This document shows positions 1 through 7,350 of a stretch of 23,939 nt of DNA, one piece after another. The stretch is from assembly GCA_022840285.1 (NCBI GenBank), contig JALHIE010000098.1, positions 1 through 23,939 of the forward strand, given 5' to 3'. The position numbers and the translations under genes are program-made. The first letter of the stretch is position 1; the number at the start of each line of letters is the position of its first letter. The notes under the pieces were generated by a model, which worked only from the letters and a program-made list of their open reading frames with translations, was not told where the DNA came from and ran no database searches. The DNA comes from Porphyromonadaceae bacterium. GTDB lineage: Bacteria; Bacteroidota; Bacteroidia; Bacteroidales; Dysgonomonadaceae.

Positions 1-191
1 TAGAAACGGCAAACGAAAAAAACTGCATCGAAGTTATCGGGTGGCTTATAGCCGGAGGCGTCTTTTACATTACCGGCGCCATCATCTACGCTACAGCCAA
101 GCGTGAATTTGTTCACGCAGTTTTTCACCTGTTTGTGCTTTTTGGACTGGCAAGCCACATTATCGGTGCCGGCATTATCCCTCTTGATTAA
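1..191 (+). CDS. Hemolysin III (YqfA/PAQR-like) membrane protein, C-terminal part
   Basis: The open frame enters from the left edge (first full codon at position 3) and stops with TAA at 189-191, leaving about 62 residues. They form two hydrophobic stretches, one starting GWLIAGGVFYITGAIIYA and one containing HAVFHLFVLFGLASHII. The G-Y-x-x-G-A-x-I-Y and F-x-H-x-x-x-H-x-F-V-L pattern is what I know from the C-terminal end of hemolysin III/PAQR-type seven-helix proteins; the two histidines match the conserved putative metal ligands of that superfamily. The physiological role of bacterial members is unsettled. The start and the first five helices lie outside the window. The gene seems unrelated to the NO cluster that follows. 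Confidence 0.72.
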   Translation, partial: ETANEKNCIEVIGWLIAGGVFYITGAIIYATAKREFVHAVFHLFVLFGLASHIIGAGIIPLD

Positions 192-232
192 GGCGTAATT
201 TTTTGTGGGGAAGAAAAAAACGGTATTATTTT

Positions 233-262
233 TTTGTTTGTACCAAATATAACATATATTTG
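233..262 (+). promoter_or_regulatory. Promoter and overlapping 7-5-7 dyad upstream of the Rrf2 regulator
   Basis: The -7 element TATATTTG (255-262) fits the Bacteroidetes TAnnTTTG consensus and lies 18 nt after TTTG at 233-236. A perfect inverted repeat, CAAATAT (244-250), 5 nt, ATATTTG (256-262), covers the -7 box. Binding of a dimeric repressor there would block initiation; autoregulation by the Rrf2 protein encoded 18 nt downstream is the simplest guess. Predicted from sequence only. Confidence 0.6.
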
Positions 263-279
263 CAGGCAAAGAATCGTGA

Positions 280-714
280 ATGTTCTCAAAGGCTTGTAAA
301 TACGGCATCAAGGCACTCGTTTATATCGCTATCCAATCCATTGAGGGGAAAAGAGTTACCCTGGGAGAGATTTCAAAGAAAACCGATACGCCCGAGGCCT
401 TTACCTCAAAAATTCTGGGAACATTATCGAAAAACGGATTAGTTTCTTCTTTTACCGGACCCAACGGTGGTTTCGAGATCGGCCTCGACAAAATGAAAAC
501 GGTAAGGATGAGCGACATCGTATCGGTTATTGATGGAGATGAGATCATTTGGCAATGCCCGTTGGGGCTGTCCGGCTGCAGCGATGAAAATCCCTGCCCC
601 GTACACCATCAATTTGCCGGGATCAGAACAAAGTTAACCGCCATGTTGGAATCTACAACCGTTTACGACATGGCAACGGAGTTAAAATCGAACATACAGG
701 TTTTATTAAGGTAA
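280..714 (+). CDS. Rrf2-family Fe-S transcription regulator (NsrR/IscR-like)
   Basis: A 144-residue protein with an N-terminal winged helix (about residues 1-80, opening MFSKACKYGIKAL) and the Rrf2 cysteine cluster Cys93-x6-Cys100-x5-Cys106-x2-His109. IscR and NsrR bind a [2Fe-2S] or [4Fe-4S] cluster through a very similar Cys triad, so cluster binding is likely; an extra Cys6 sits at the start of helix 1. The wing carries the typical GPNGGF sequence. Position immediately upstream of an NO reductase and the Fe-S repair gene ric suggests an NO-responsive repressor (NsrR-type), which is inference from context. The ATG at 280 is chosen because the Rrf2 motif starts there; an overlapping frame beginning at 203 is spurious. 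The promoter carries a dyad. Confidence 0.88.
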   Translation: MFSKACKYGIKALVYIAIQSIEGKRVTLGEISKKTDTPEAFTSKILGTLSKNGLVSSFTGPNGGFEIGLDKMKTVRMSDIVSVIDGDEIIWQCPLGLSGCSDENPCPVHHQFAGIRTKLTAMLESTTVYDMATELKSNIQVLLR

Positions 715-762
715 GTTTTTTTTAAATTAATTTCCGACATTTTTATCCGAAATAGTTTTACT

Positions 763-793
763 AATTGATTTTCAATACACTACAAGATCAATT
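763..793. promoter_or_regulatory. Dyad elements in the nor upstream region
   Basis: AATTGAT (763-769) and ATCAATT (787-793) are perfect inverted repeats 17 nt apart. Nested inside the left part is ATTGA-TTT-TCAAT (764-776). The half-site resembles TTGAT of FNR/CRP-family operators, but the spacing is not the usual 4 nt, so no regulator is assigned. No clean TAnnTTTG box is seen here. Confidence 0.35.
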
Positions 794-810
794 TAATCCA
801 ATTATTAATC

Positions 811-826
811 ATTAAACGCGTTTAAT
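811..826. promoter_or_regulatory. 16-bp perfect palindrome directly before the nor start codon
   Basis: ATTAAACGCGTTTAAT is self-complementary over all 16 bases and ends 1 nt before the ATG at 828, where ribosomes must load. It could be an operator for the upstream Rrf2 protein or an RNA hairpin that gates translation. No copy was noticed at the other genes of the window. Confidence 0.45.
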
Positions 827-827
827 T

Positions 828-2941
828 ATGAATCACAAAAAACTTTGGATTGCACTCTTACTGGTAGTAGGAATTTCATTTGCCGTTTTATTGTTCTACG
901 GCAATCAGATTTACCAGAAAGCGCCACCGGTGCCCGAGCAGGTGGTGGATGAATCGGGAAACGTTCTTTTTACCGGAAGTAACATAAAAGACGGGCAGAA
1001 CGTATGGCAAAGCATGGGTGGACAGGAAGTGGGAACAGTTTGGGGGCACGGAGCCTATGTTGCGCCGGACTGGACGGCCGACTACCTGCACCGGGAAGCG
1101 CAATATTTACTGAATAAGTGGGCCGGAGGCGATTTTGATTCTCAGAGCTCCGAGCAAAAAGCGCTGCTGGAAAGACGTCTTCAGATTTTTTTACGCAAAA
1201 ACACTTACGACAAGGCTACAAAAACGCTGACCCTTGCCGCAGAAAGGATCGAAGCGTTTGAGCACAACAAGGCTCATTATACATCCTTGTTTATGAATGA
1301 CCCGGCGCTGGATAAATTACGTTCCGATTACGCCATACCGAAAAATGCCATCAAGGACGAGTCGAGGATGGAGAAAATGGCTCAATTTTTCTTTTGGGCA
1401 TCGTGGGCATGTGTAACGGAAAGGCCCGGGGAAAGCATAACCTATACCCACAACTGGCCCAACGATGCTCAGATCGGGAACGTACCGACCGGCGACCTGG
1501 TAATCTGGACAGGCTTCAGCATCATCATGCTGTTAATTGGAATTGGTATTCTTGTTTTCGTACAGGCGCGTACACAGCAGGAGGAAGTGTTGAAGCCGGT
1601 GAATGACCCGTTAATGAACCAGGTGGTTACCCCGTCGATGCGAGCGACAAAGAAATATTTCTGGATCGTAAACATCCTGATCCTGGCTCAGGTAATGCTG
1701 GGGATTCTTACCGCGCACTACGGCGTGGAAGGCGATGCGCTCTACGGCATTGATATTGCCAGCTTCCTTCCCTACTCCATCACACGCACATGGCACGTTC
1801 AGATTGCTATTTTCTGGATTGCAAGCGCCTGGTTAGCCACCGGACTCTATATTGCTCCGTCGTTAAGCGGCAGGGATCCTAAATTTCAAAAGCTCGGCGT
1901 GAACGTGCTAAACTGGGGCTGGTAGAGAACTTCTGGTTCGGGCACCAGGGTTACGAATATGTTGACTTGGGGAGATTCTGGCAGTTGCTGCTGGTTATCG
2001 GATTGTTCCTGTGGCTTGCACTGATGATCCGGCCCATTGTCCCCATCATCAAGAAAGGAACCAGCGAAAGGGGATTGCTCATTCTCTTCCTGATCTCCTG
2101 CTTTGCCATTGCATTTTTCTATGCAGCAGGCTTGATGTGGGGACGCACCACCAACCTGGCCATTGCTGAATACTGGCGCTGGTGGGTTGTCCATTTGTGG
2201 GTTGAAGGCTTCTTCGAAGTGTTTGCGACGGTAGTTGCAGCATTCTTGTTTACCCGGATGGGGTTACTGAGAATAAAGTCGGCAACCAACAACGTGCTGT
2301 TCGCCACCATTATCTTCCTTTCTGGCGGTATCCTGGGAACATTCCACCACCTCTACTTCACGGGAACACCCACAGGTGTCATGGCACTGGGAGCGACATT
2401 CAGCGCCTTGGAAGTTGTTCCGCTGGTGTTGATCGGATTTGAGGCGTTCCACAATTACCGGATGAGTAAATCAACCGAATGGCTGGCAGATTATAAATGG
2501 CCCATCTATTTCCTGTTATCGGTAGCTTTCTGGAACTTCCTGGGTGCCGGCATTTTCGGATTTATCATCAATCCGCCCATCGCATTGTATTATATGCAAG
2601 GCCTGAACACTACTCCCGTACACGGACATGCCGCACTTTTCGGTGTATACGGCATGTTGGGAATCGGGTTGATGCTGTTTGTGCTTCGCAGCATGTACCG
2701 CAAACAAAAATGGAACGACAAGCTCATTAAATTCACGTTCTGGACACTGAACGCCGGCTTGCTTTTAATGGTGGTCGTCAGCTTACTGCCCGTTGGATTA
2801 ATGCAAACGTTTGCCAGTGTAAACCACGGTGCATTCAAATGGTCGAGGATCATTGGAGACACCGTGTTCGGCATAGGAACCCTTACGCTCTTCCTGTTTG
2901 TTTATCAATTAACCCTGAAAAAAGACAAATCAACAAATTAG
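828..2941 (+). pseudogene. norB: Quinol-dependent nitric oxide reductase (qNor, NorZ/NorB type), frameshifted with internal deletions
   Basis: qNor reduces 2 NO to N2O at a haem b3/FeB centre in the inner membrane using quinol. The first frame (828-1925) has an N-terminal helix, the periplasmic domain (GQNVWQSMGGQEVGTVWGHG) and the haem-ligand motif TRTWHVQ. It hits a stop just after GVNVL. The family then continues in another frame with KLGLVENFWFGHQGYEYV, running to 2941. That part carries the FeB ligands (HLWVEG near 2192, GTFHHLYFTG near 2345) and the haem-ligand motif HGHAALFGVYG. Compared with known qNors, about 20 residues (a helix rich in V and G) are missing at the junction near 1910, a loss of length 1 mod 3. 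Near 2832 the segment ASVNHGA runs straight into FKWSRIIGD, lacking about 15-17 residues (the YARSAEF region). As written the enzyme cannot be made. The downstream TTG at 1967 is not a real start. An assembly error is possible. Confidence 0.85.
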
Positions 2942-2969
2942 TTCATTCATTCACATAAAATTAAAAAAC

Positions 2970-3704
2970 ATGCTCATCAATTCAGAAAGTATTATTGGAA
3001 AAATTGTAGCTGAAAACTACAAAACGGCAGCTGTCTTTAAATCATACAACATCGATTTCTGTTGTAACGGAAGCCGGAGCATTGCGGCTGCCAGCAAAGA
3101 AAACAACATAGATGAAAACGTAATTTTGCAAGAGTTATCGGAAGTGTTGAACAAAAAAGAAGATTCGGACATTGATTTTAAATCGTGGTCGATCGACCTG
3201 CTCGCCGATTACATTGAGAAGAAACACCACAGGTATGTCTTTGCAAAAATTCCTGAAATAACTGCCTATCTGGCGAAAATTACGGATGTTCACGGCAATA
3301 GACACCCCGAGTTACACGAAATAAATGAGTTGTTTTCTCAATCTGCAGAAACGTTATCGGCTCACATGAAAAAAGAAGAAAGTATCTTGTTCCCTTTAAT
3401 CCGGGAAATGGTGGATAAAAGAATAACGGGTGAAAAATTAAGAAGACCTCCTTTCGGAAGCATCGAAAACCCAATTAAAACGATGCATGCAGAGCACGAC
3501 AATGAAGGCGTTCGTTTCAGAAGAATCAGTGAATTGAGCAAAAACTACGAAACACCTCAAGACGGTTGCAATACCTACAGGGTAACCCTGAATTTGCTGA
3601 AAGAATTTGAAGATGACCTTCACAGGCACATCCACCTCGAAAACAATATTCTGTTCCCTGCTGCGATAGAATTTGAACACGTTATTTTCTCTATTCACAC
3701 GTGA
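2970..3704 (+). CDS. ric: Iron-sulfur cluster repair di-iron protein (Ric/YtfE/ScdA)
   Basis: A 244-residue cytoplasmic protein. Residues 1-60 match the ScdA_N (DUF542) domain with the Cys-Cys motif YNIDFCCNGSRS. The rest is a hemerythrin-like four-helix bundle with His/Glu metal ligands visible in KKHHRYV, HMKKEESILFP, MHAEHDNEG and HRHIHLENNILFP. Family members carry a non-haem di-iron site and restore Fe-S clusters damaged by NO or peroxide. It follows the NO reductase by 28 nt on the same strand, so co-transcription in an NO stress unit is likely. Length and motifs are complete, in contrast with the damaged reductase. The start codon ATG at 2970 is preceded by an A-rich, SD-less leader. 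Confidence 0.93.
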   Translation: MLINSESIIGKIVAENYKTAAVFKSYNIDFCCNGSRSIAAASKENNIDENVILQELSEVLNKKEDSDIDFKSWSIDLLADYIEKKHHRYVFAKIPEITAYLAKITDVHGNRHPELHEINELFSQSAETLSAHMKKEESILFPLIREMVDKRITGEKLRRPPFGSIENPIKTMHAEHDNEGVRFRRISELSKNYETPQDGCNTYRVTLNLLKEFEDDLHRHIHLENNILFPAAIEFEHVIFSIHT

Positions 3705-3721
3705 AATCCGATTCCTGTTGT

Positions 3722-3729
3722 TATCTTTG
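3722..3729 (+). promoter_or_regulatory. -7 box for thiamine pyrophosphokinase
   Basis: TATCTTTG matches TAnnTTTG and lies 18 nt before the ATG at 3748, just past the ric stop at 3704. No convincing -33 element was found at the expected distance. Confidence 0.45.
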
Positions 3730-3747
3730 TATCAAAGAACCCTCAAG

Positions 3748-4434
3748 ATGAGATCAGAAAACAAAGACGACGGCTCAACAGCAGTTATTGTCGCAAACGG
3801 GAAGTATCCCCATCACCCCGTGCCGCTATCGGTAATAAAGAATGCACCCTACATCGTTTGCTGTGACGGAGCGGCCAATCATTTTATCGAAGCCGGTGGC
3901 TTTCCCGATGCTATTGTGGGCGACTGCGACTCCATCTCCGAAGAGAACAGGATTCGCTTCTCGGATAAGTTATTTCCCGATAAAGAACAGGAAACCAACG
4001 ACCTGACCAAATCGGTTCTGTTTTGTGCGGAGAACGGCAGGAGAAACATCGTTATTGTGGGCGGAACCGGGATGCGTGAGGATCACAGCATCGGGAACAT
4101 CTCGCTTCTTGCCGATTACGAAGCGGTGGCAAACGTGAAGATGGTTACCAACTACGGCGTTTTTACGCCCATCAGTTCAAGAACTACCTTCAATAGCTTT
4201 GCGGGGGAAAAGGTCTCCCTGTTTTCCATCGGGCAGAAGCCCATTACCACCAAAGGGCTGAAGTACCCCATAGAAAACAGGATTCTCACCAACTGGTGGC
4301 AAGGCACGCTGAATGAATCGCTGGGCGATAGCTTTACAGTGGATACTTGCGGGAGGGTACTTGTCTTTCAGGTGTTTGACAGCGAAAAAGATCAAAACAA
4401 TTCCCGAAGCACATCCAGTGATTTGATCGGTTGA
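3748..4434 (+). CDS. Thiamine pyrophosphokinase
   Basis: Makes thiamine diphosphate from thiamine and ATP in the cytoplasm. The 228-residue protein shows the family motifs in order: CCDGAANHF, AIVGDCDSI (acidic metal/ATP site), TNDLTKSV, and GGTGMREDHSIGN, followed by the C-terminal beta-sandwich domain (SLFSIGQKP, GDSFTVDTCGRVLVF). I start it at the ATG at 3748 rather than the in-frame ATG at 3673: the latter lies inside ric, and the TAnnTTTG box at 3722 sits between the two. The last 18 residues (from SEKDQNN) are a polar tail, and the end overlaps the end of recO on the other strand by 43 bp. No other thiamine gene is nearby. Confidence 0.9.
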   Translation: MRSENKDDGSTAVIVANGKYPHHPVPLSVIKNAPYIVCCDGAANHFIEAGGFPDAIVGDCDSISEENRIRFSDKLFPDKEQETNDLTKSVLFCAENGRRNIVIVGGTGMREDHSIGNISLLADYEAVANVKMVTNYGVFTPISSRTTFNSFAGEKVSLFSIGQKPITTKGLKYPIENRILTNWWQGTLNESLGDSFTVDTCGRVLVFQVFDSEKDQNNSRSTSSDLIG

Positions 4435-5114
4435 AAATCGTATAAATGCAACCGGTAATAAGTCAACATCCGGTCGATGATCAGGTTCCTGTCGTTTCGC
4501 GACAGGACGAACAAGTGCATGTTCGAGAAATTTATCCGCGAGAGTTGGTTAAGAAAAGCACTTTCCCGCTCACGCAAATAATAGGCGTGAGCCGGAGTCC
4601 GGGAAGTAAACTCCCCATTCAGCATATCGAAGCAACAACCTTGGGTATAGTTCTCAAGATTGGGATAAATACCCAGAAACCGGGTAAGTCCCAGGACAAA
4701 AGTCAAATGAAAATTGGCCAACCCCGTTTTTGTCTCTTCCAACACCTCGACAGCCTGTTTCAGGTAATCGAAAAGCAATTCGTTGTTGTCCGTTTCCCGC
4801 AGAACTTTCGATAAAAATTCCGACAGGAAAAAAGTCAGCGAAACTTTGGTCAAATCCGAGCCGATATCGTAAAGCAACGTTTGCCGGTCGGCCTCTTTCA
4901 ACCGCTGGATTTCACGAAGCGGAAGATGCTCCACTTCCAGATTCAATATGGAAAGCGGGGAAAACAGTGCAGGGTTAATTCTTGAACGCCTGCCGCGCGT
5001 TTTAGGAAGCAGGTATGAGATACGCCCAAAACTGCGTGTAAAAACATGTGTAATGACGTACTTATCGTTGTATCCGGCATTGCTCAGAACAATGCCCTCT
5101 GTTTTGCAGTGCAT
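4392..5114 (-). CDS. recO: DNA repair protein RecO
   Basis: A 240-residue cytoplasmic recombination mediator that works with RecR to load RecA on SSB-coated DNA. The N-terminal OB-fold has the typical start (KTEGIVLSNAGYNDKYVITHVFTR, seen as the pattern K-T-x-G-I-V-L then Y-x-x-x-x-x-I-x-x-x-F-T) and the basic KTRGRRSRINPALF segment. The C-terminal helical domain ends YRLHLYDFQPIKSLDVLREL, a common ending in Bacteroidetes RecO. No zinc-finger cysteine quartet is evident, usual for this phylum. It lies downstream of rplS on the same strand, separated by a terminator and a heptamer repeat array that ends 6 nt before its ATG. It converges with thiamine pyrophosphokinase with a 43-bp overlap and no terminator between them. 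Confidence 0.9.
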   Translation of the reverse strand: MHCKTEGIVLSNAGYNDKYVITHVFTRSFGRISYLLPKTRGRRSRINPALFSPLSILNLEVEHLPLREIQRLKEADRQTLLYDIGSDLTKVSLTFFLSEFLSKVLRETDNNELLFDYLKQAVEVLEETKTGLANFHLTFVLGLTRFLGIYPNLENYTQGCCFDMLNGEFTSRTPAHAYYLRERESAFLNQLSRINFSNMHLFVLSRNDRNLIIDRMLTYYRLHLYDFQPIKSLDVLRELF

Positions 5115-5120
5115 ATGCTG

Positions 5121-5141
5121 ATGGATGATGGATAATGGATG
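5121..5141 (-). repeat. 3 x 7-bp tandem array before recO
   Basis: Read on the minus strand the units are CATCCAT, then TATCCAT, then CATCCAT, followed by six bases (CAGCAT, like a shortened unit) and the recO ATG. The array abuts the rplS terminator. The same geometry recurs at 13182 and 14665. Confidence 0.75.
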
Positions 5142-5170
5142 AAAAAACGCCCCGATAAAAGTCGGAGCGT
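5142..5170 (-). terminator. Rho-independent terminator of rplS
   Basis: On the minus strand ACGCTCCGA pairs with TCGGGGCGT (one G-U pair, 9-bp stem, 6-nt loop), followed directly by six T residues. It lies 22 nt after the rplS stop, so recO would need read-through or its own promoter. Confidence 0.75.
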
Positions 5171-5192
5171 CCGGGTGTTTGTTTCAAAATTC

Positions 5193-5543
5193 TTAAAACG
5201 TTTTCTTTTTGATACGGGCTGCTTTTCCGCGTAACTGACGGAGGTAATACAGTTTGGTCCTCCTGACCTTACCTTCGCTGTTCACCGTAATGCTGTCGAT
5301 GAACGGAGAATTTATCGGGAAGATACGTTCAACACCGATATTGTCCGACATCTTACGAACCGTAAAGCGTTTGTTGTCGCCGTTACCCGATATACGAATC
5401 ACCACGCCGCGATATTGCTGAATACGCTCCTTATTACCTTCCACAATACGGTAAGCAACCGTTATGGTGTCGCCACTCTTAAACTTGGGCAATTCTTTCT
5501 TTCCCGAAGCGAAAGACTCTTCTGCAATTTTAATTAAATCCAT
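5193..5543 (-). CDS. rplS: 50S ribosomal protein L19
   Basis: A 116-residue protein, normal length for L19, which lies at the 30S-50S interface. Recognisable segments are FKSGDTITVAYRI, the RIQQYRGVVIRISG core, FTVRKMSDNIGVERIFP and the basic C-terminal KVRRTKLYYLRQLRGKAARI. The gene stands alone, with its own promoter at 5630-5659 and a terminator at 5142-5170. In many other bacteria rplS follows trmD and rimM, which are not here. The ATG at 5541-5543 gives the usual MDLI N-terminus. Confidence 0.97.
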   Translation of the reverse strand: MDLIKIAEESFASGKKELPKFKSGDTITVAYRIVEGNKERIQQYRGVVIRISGNGDNKRFTVRKMSDNIGVERIFPINSPFIDSITVNSEGKVRRTKLYYLRQLRGKAARIKKKTF

Positions 5544-5583
5544 TGTTTATAAAAGCTTTATGTTAATATTTAACTCTATAGGA

Positions 5584-5618
5584 CGCAATATAACGACAAC
5601 ACATCGACAGAGATTGCG
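5584..5618 (-). other. Possible hairpin in the rplS 5' leader
   Basis: The predicted rplS transcript has an approximately 80-nt leader. CGCAAT (5584-5589) and ATTGCG (5613-5618) can pair across a 23-nt loop. Autoregulatory leaders of ribosomal protein genes are known, including an L19 leader in Firmicutes; whether this is one is unproven. Confidence 0.25.
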
Positions 5619-5629
5619 CAAAGCGGTTG

Positions 5630-5659
5630 CAAAGGTAGTAATAATTATTTAAATCACAA
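5630..5659 (-). promoter_or_regulatory. rplS promoter
   Basis: On the minus strand TACCTTTG (5630-5637) fits TAnnTTTG, with TTG (5657-5659) 19 nt upstream. Expected transcription start is near 5623. Confidence 0.7.
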
Positions 5660-5699
5660 TACAGTGGTTCTTTTTATTCGTAAAAATAGGTTACACGCG

Positions 5700-5730
5700 T
5701 TGTTAAACTGACAAAAATAGTGTATTTTTG
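5700..5730 (+). promoter_or_regulatory. Promoter of the nucleotidase genes
   Basis: TATTTTTG (5723-5730) fits TAnnTTTG and TTG (5700-5702) lies 20 nt upstream. It precedes the ATG at 5765 by 34 nt and may drive the whole run of plus-strand genes to 12534. Confidence 0.68.
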
Positions 5731-5764
5731 ACAAAGCAAACATCCAATAAACCCGTCTTAAGGA

Positions 5765-6520
5765 ATGAATAGACAACCGATCATTCTCGCACTTGCCGCT
5801 ATCCTGCTGATTTCTTGCAGGTCACATCAGTACCGGATAAGCAGCATAAACGGTACCGTCGTGGAAATGAGCAGTCGTTTCGATGCGAATCCGAATAAAA
5901 AAATGGAAGCCCTGGTACGCAACTACAAAACCGAGCTCGACCGTGAGATGAATGAAGTGATCGGCACTTCTTCACAGTTGCTGGATTACGGCCGCCCCGA
6001 AAGTTTGCTTACCAATTTCACTTCCGATGTGATGAAAATCTATGGCGATGAACACCTGTCTGGCGGTGCCGACGTGGCAATCATGAACGTCAACGGACAT
6101 CGCGCCAATATGCCGAAAGGTAAAATAACGGTCGGAGACCTGTACGAAATTTACTCTTTCGACAACGCCATAACCTTTCTCGAGCTGAAAGGAACCGATT
6201 TGAAGAAGATTTTTGACTCCTATGCCTGGATTGGCGGAGCGGGAATCTCTTCCAACGTAAGGCTGGCCATCAAGGACAGGAAAGTTCAATCGGTTACCGT
6301 AGATGGAAAACCTATTGACGAGGACAAGGTTTACACGGTTTCCACACTCGACTACCTTGCCGACGGCAACAACGATATGGATGCCTTGCGCAACGCACTG
6401 AAGACCACAAACACGGGTATCACGCTCCGCGATGTGATGATCGACTATGTGAAGGAACAAACCCGCCAGGGAAATGAGATTACCTCTCGTCTCGATGGAA
6501 GGATCACCGTTATTGAATAA
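5765..6520 (+). CDS. Lipoprotein with 5'-nucleotidase C-terminal domain
   Basis: A 251-residue protein. The signal peptide ends in a lipobox at Cys18 (LLISC). The mature part matches the 5'-nucleotidase C-terminal (substrate-binding) domain: SLLTNFTSDVM, ADVAIMNVNGHRANMPKG, ITVGDLYEIYSFDNAI, and the nucleotide-stacking region DYLADGNNDM. In classical UshA-type enzymes this domain is fused behind a metallophosphatase domain; here the metallophosphatase is a separate gene 13 nt downstream, an arrangement I recognise from other Bacteroidetes. Alone it has no metal site. It presumably binds the nucleoside moiety in the periplasm together with its partner. The gene is complete, whereas the partner is broken. 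Confidence 0.88.
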   Translation: MNRQPIILALAAILLISCRSHQYRISSINGTVVEMSSRFDANPNKKMEALVRNYKTELDREMNEVIGTSSQLLDYGRPESLLTNFTSDVMKIYGDEHLSGGADVAIMNVNGHRANMPKGKITVGDLYEIYSFDNAITFLELKGTDLKKIFDSYAWIGGAGISSNVRLAIKDRKVQSVTVDGKPIDEDKVYTVSTLDYLADGNNDMDALRNALKTTNTGITLRDVMIDYVKEQTRQGNEITSRLDGRITVIE

Positions 6521-6533
6521 CACTCAACTCCTC

Positions 6534-7290
6534 ATGAACAAAAAATATTTTTCCCTCCTCATCCTCACTGTTTTTATGTGCGGAACCGTTGTCTTCGGGC
6601 AAAAGAGCATTGTCATTCTCCATACAAACGATACACACAGCCGCATAGAGCCTGTTCCTGAATCCGACCGCATTGCCGGGAACAAGGGAGGTTTTGCAGG
6701 GAACACCCTACTTTAACCTTTTCAAAGGTGAGGTGGAGACGGAAGCCATGAACCTGATGCGTTACGATGCCGTTACGCTCGGAAATCATGAATTTGACTA
6801 CGGACTGGAAATACTGGAAAAAGTTGTAAGCCGGGCAAAATTCCCCATCATCAGCAGTAATTACGATTTTTCCGGCACACCGCTGAACAATTTGATCAAA
6901 CCGTACCTTATACTTAAAAAGGACGGGGTGAAAATTGGTGTGATCGCTATCAATATTCAGCCCAGGGGGCTGATTGCTTCCGGTAATTACGAGGGAATGA
7001 AATTTCTTCCGCCGGAGCGGGTGGCAAACGAACTGGCTTTAAAGCTGAAGACAACCGACCGGTGCGATATGGTTATCTGCCTGTCACACTTGGGTTACAC
7101 GGCCGATAAGCGGTTGGTGGGACAAACAAGAAACATTGATATTATTATCGGTGGCCACAGCCACACCCATATGAAAACTCCGGATATATTGAAAAATATT
7201 GATAACAAAAACGTTATGGTTTTTCAAACAGCAGGAAGAGGAATCTATGTCGGAAGAATTGACGTGGAACTCGAGAAAATGAAGCAATAA
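6534..7290 (+). pseudogene. 5'-nucleotidase metallophosphatase domain protein, frameshifted
   Basis: Starting at ATG 6534, a signal peptide (cleavage near VVFGQ) leads into the metallophosphatase signature VILHTNDTHSRI. The frame stays correct to GNKGGFAG, then hits TAA at 6714. The family sequence resumes in another frame as QGTPYFNLFKGEVE, then TLGNHEFDYG, ICLSHLGYTADK and IIGGHSHTHMK, to TAA at 7288. Between GGFA and QGTP family members have about 23-25 residues including the D-A-G-D motif, whose Asp bridges the two metals. That segment is absent, so both frame and active site are lost (missing length about 70 nt, 2 mod 3). If intact, the enzyme would remove 5' phosphates from extracellular nucleotides with the upstream gene product. 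Decay and assembly deletion are both possible. Confidence 0.83.
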
Positions 7291-7350
7291 GTCGAGGACA
7301 GATTACTGGTCCGAACCTTAATGTCTGAAGTTGATACAAATAAACCGATC

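Noticed and set aside
1900..1970. Programmed frameshift or two-subunit NO reductase
   Set aside because: A whole helix is absent at the junction and the second part has no proper start, so a deletion fits and a regulated frameshift does not.
3673..3747. Longer N-terminus of thiamine pyrophosphokinase
   Set aside because: It would lie inside ric, precede the TAnnTTTG box and add residues with no family match.
5972..6523. 183-codon open frame on the minus strand
   Set aside because: Antisense to the nucleotidase C-domain gene, which has a lipobox and clear family motifs.
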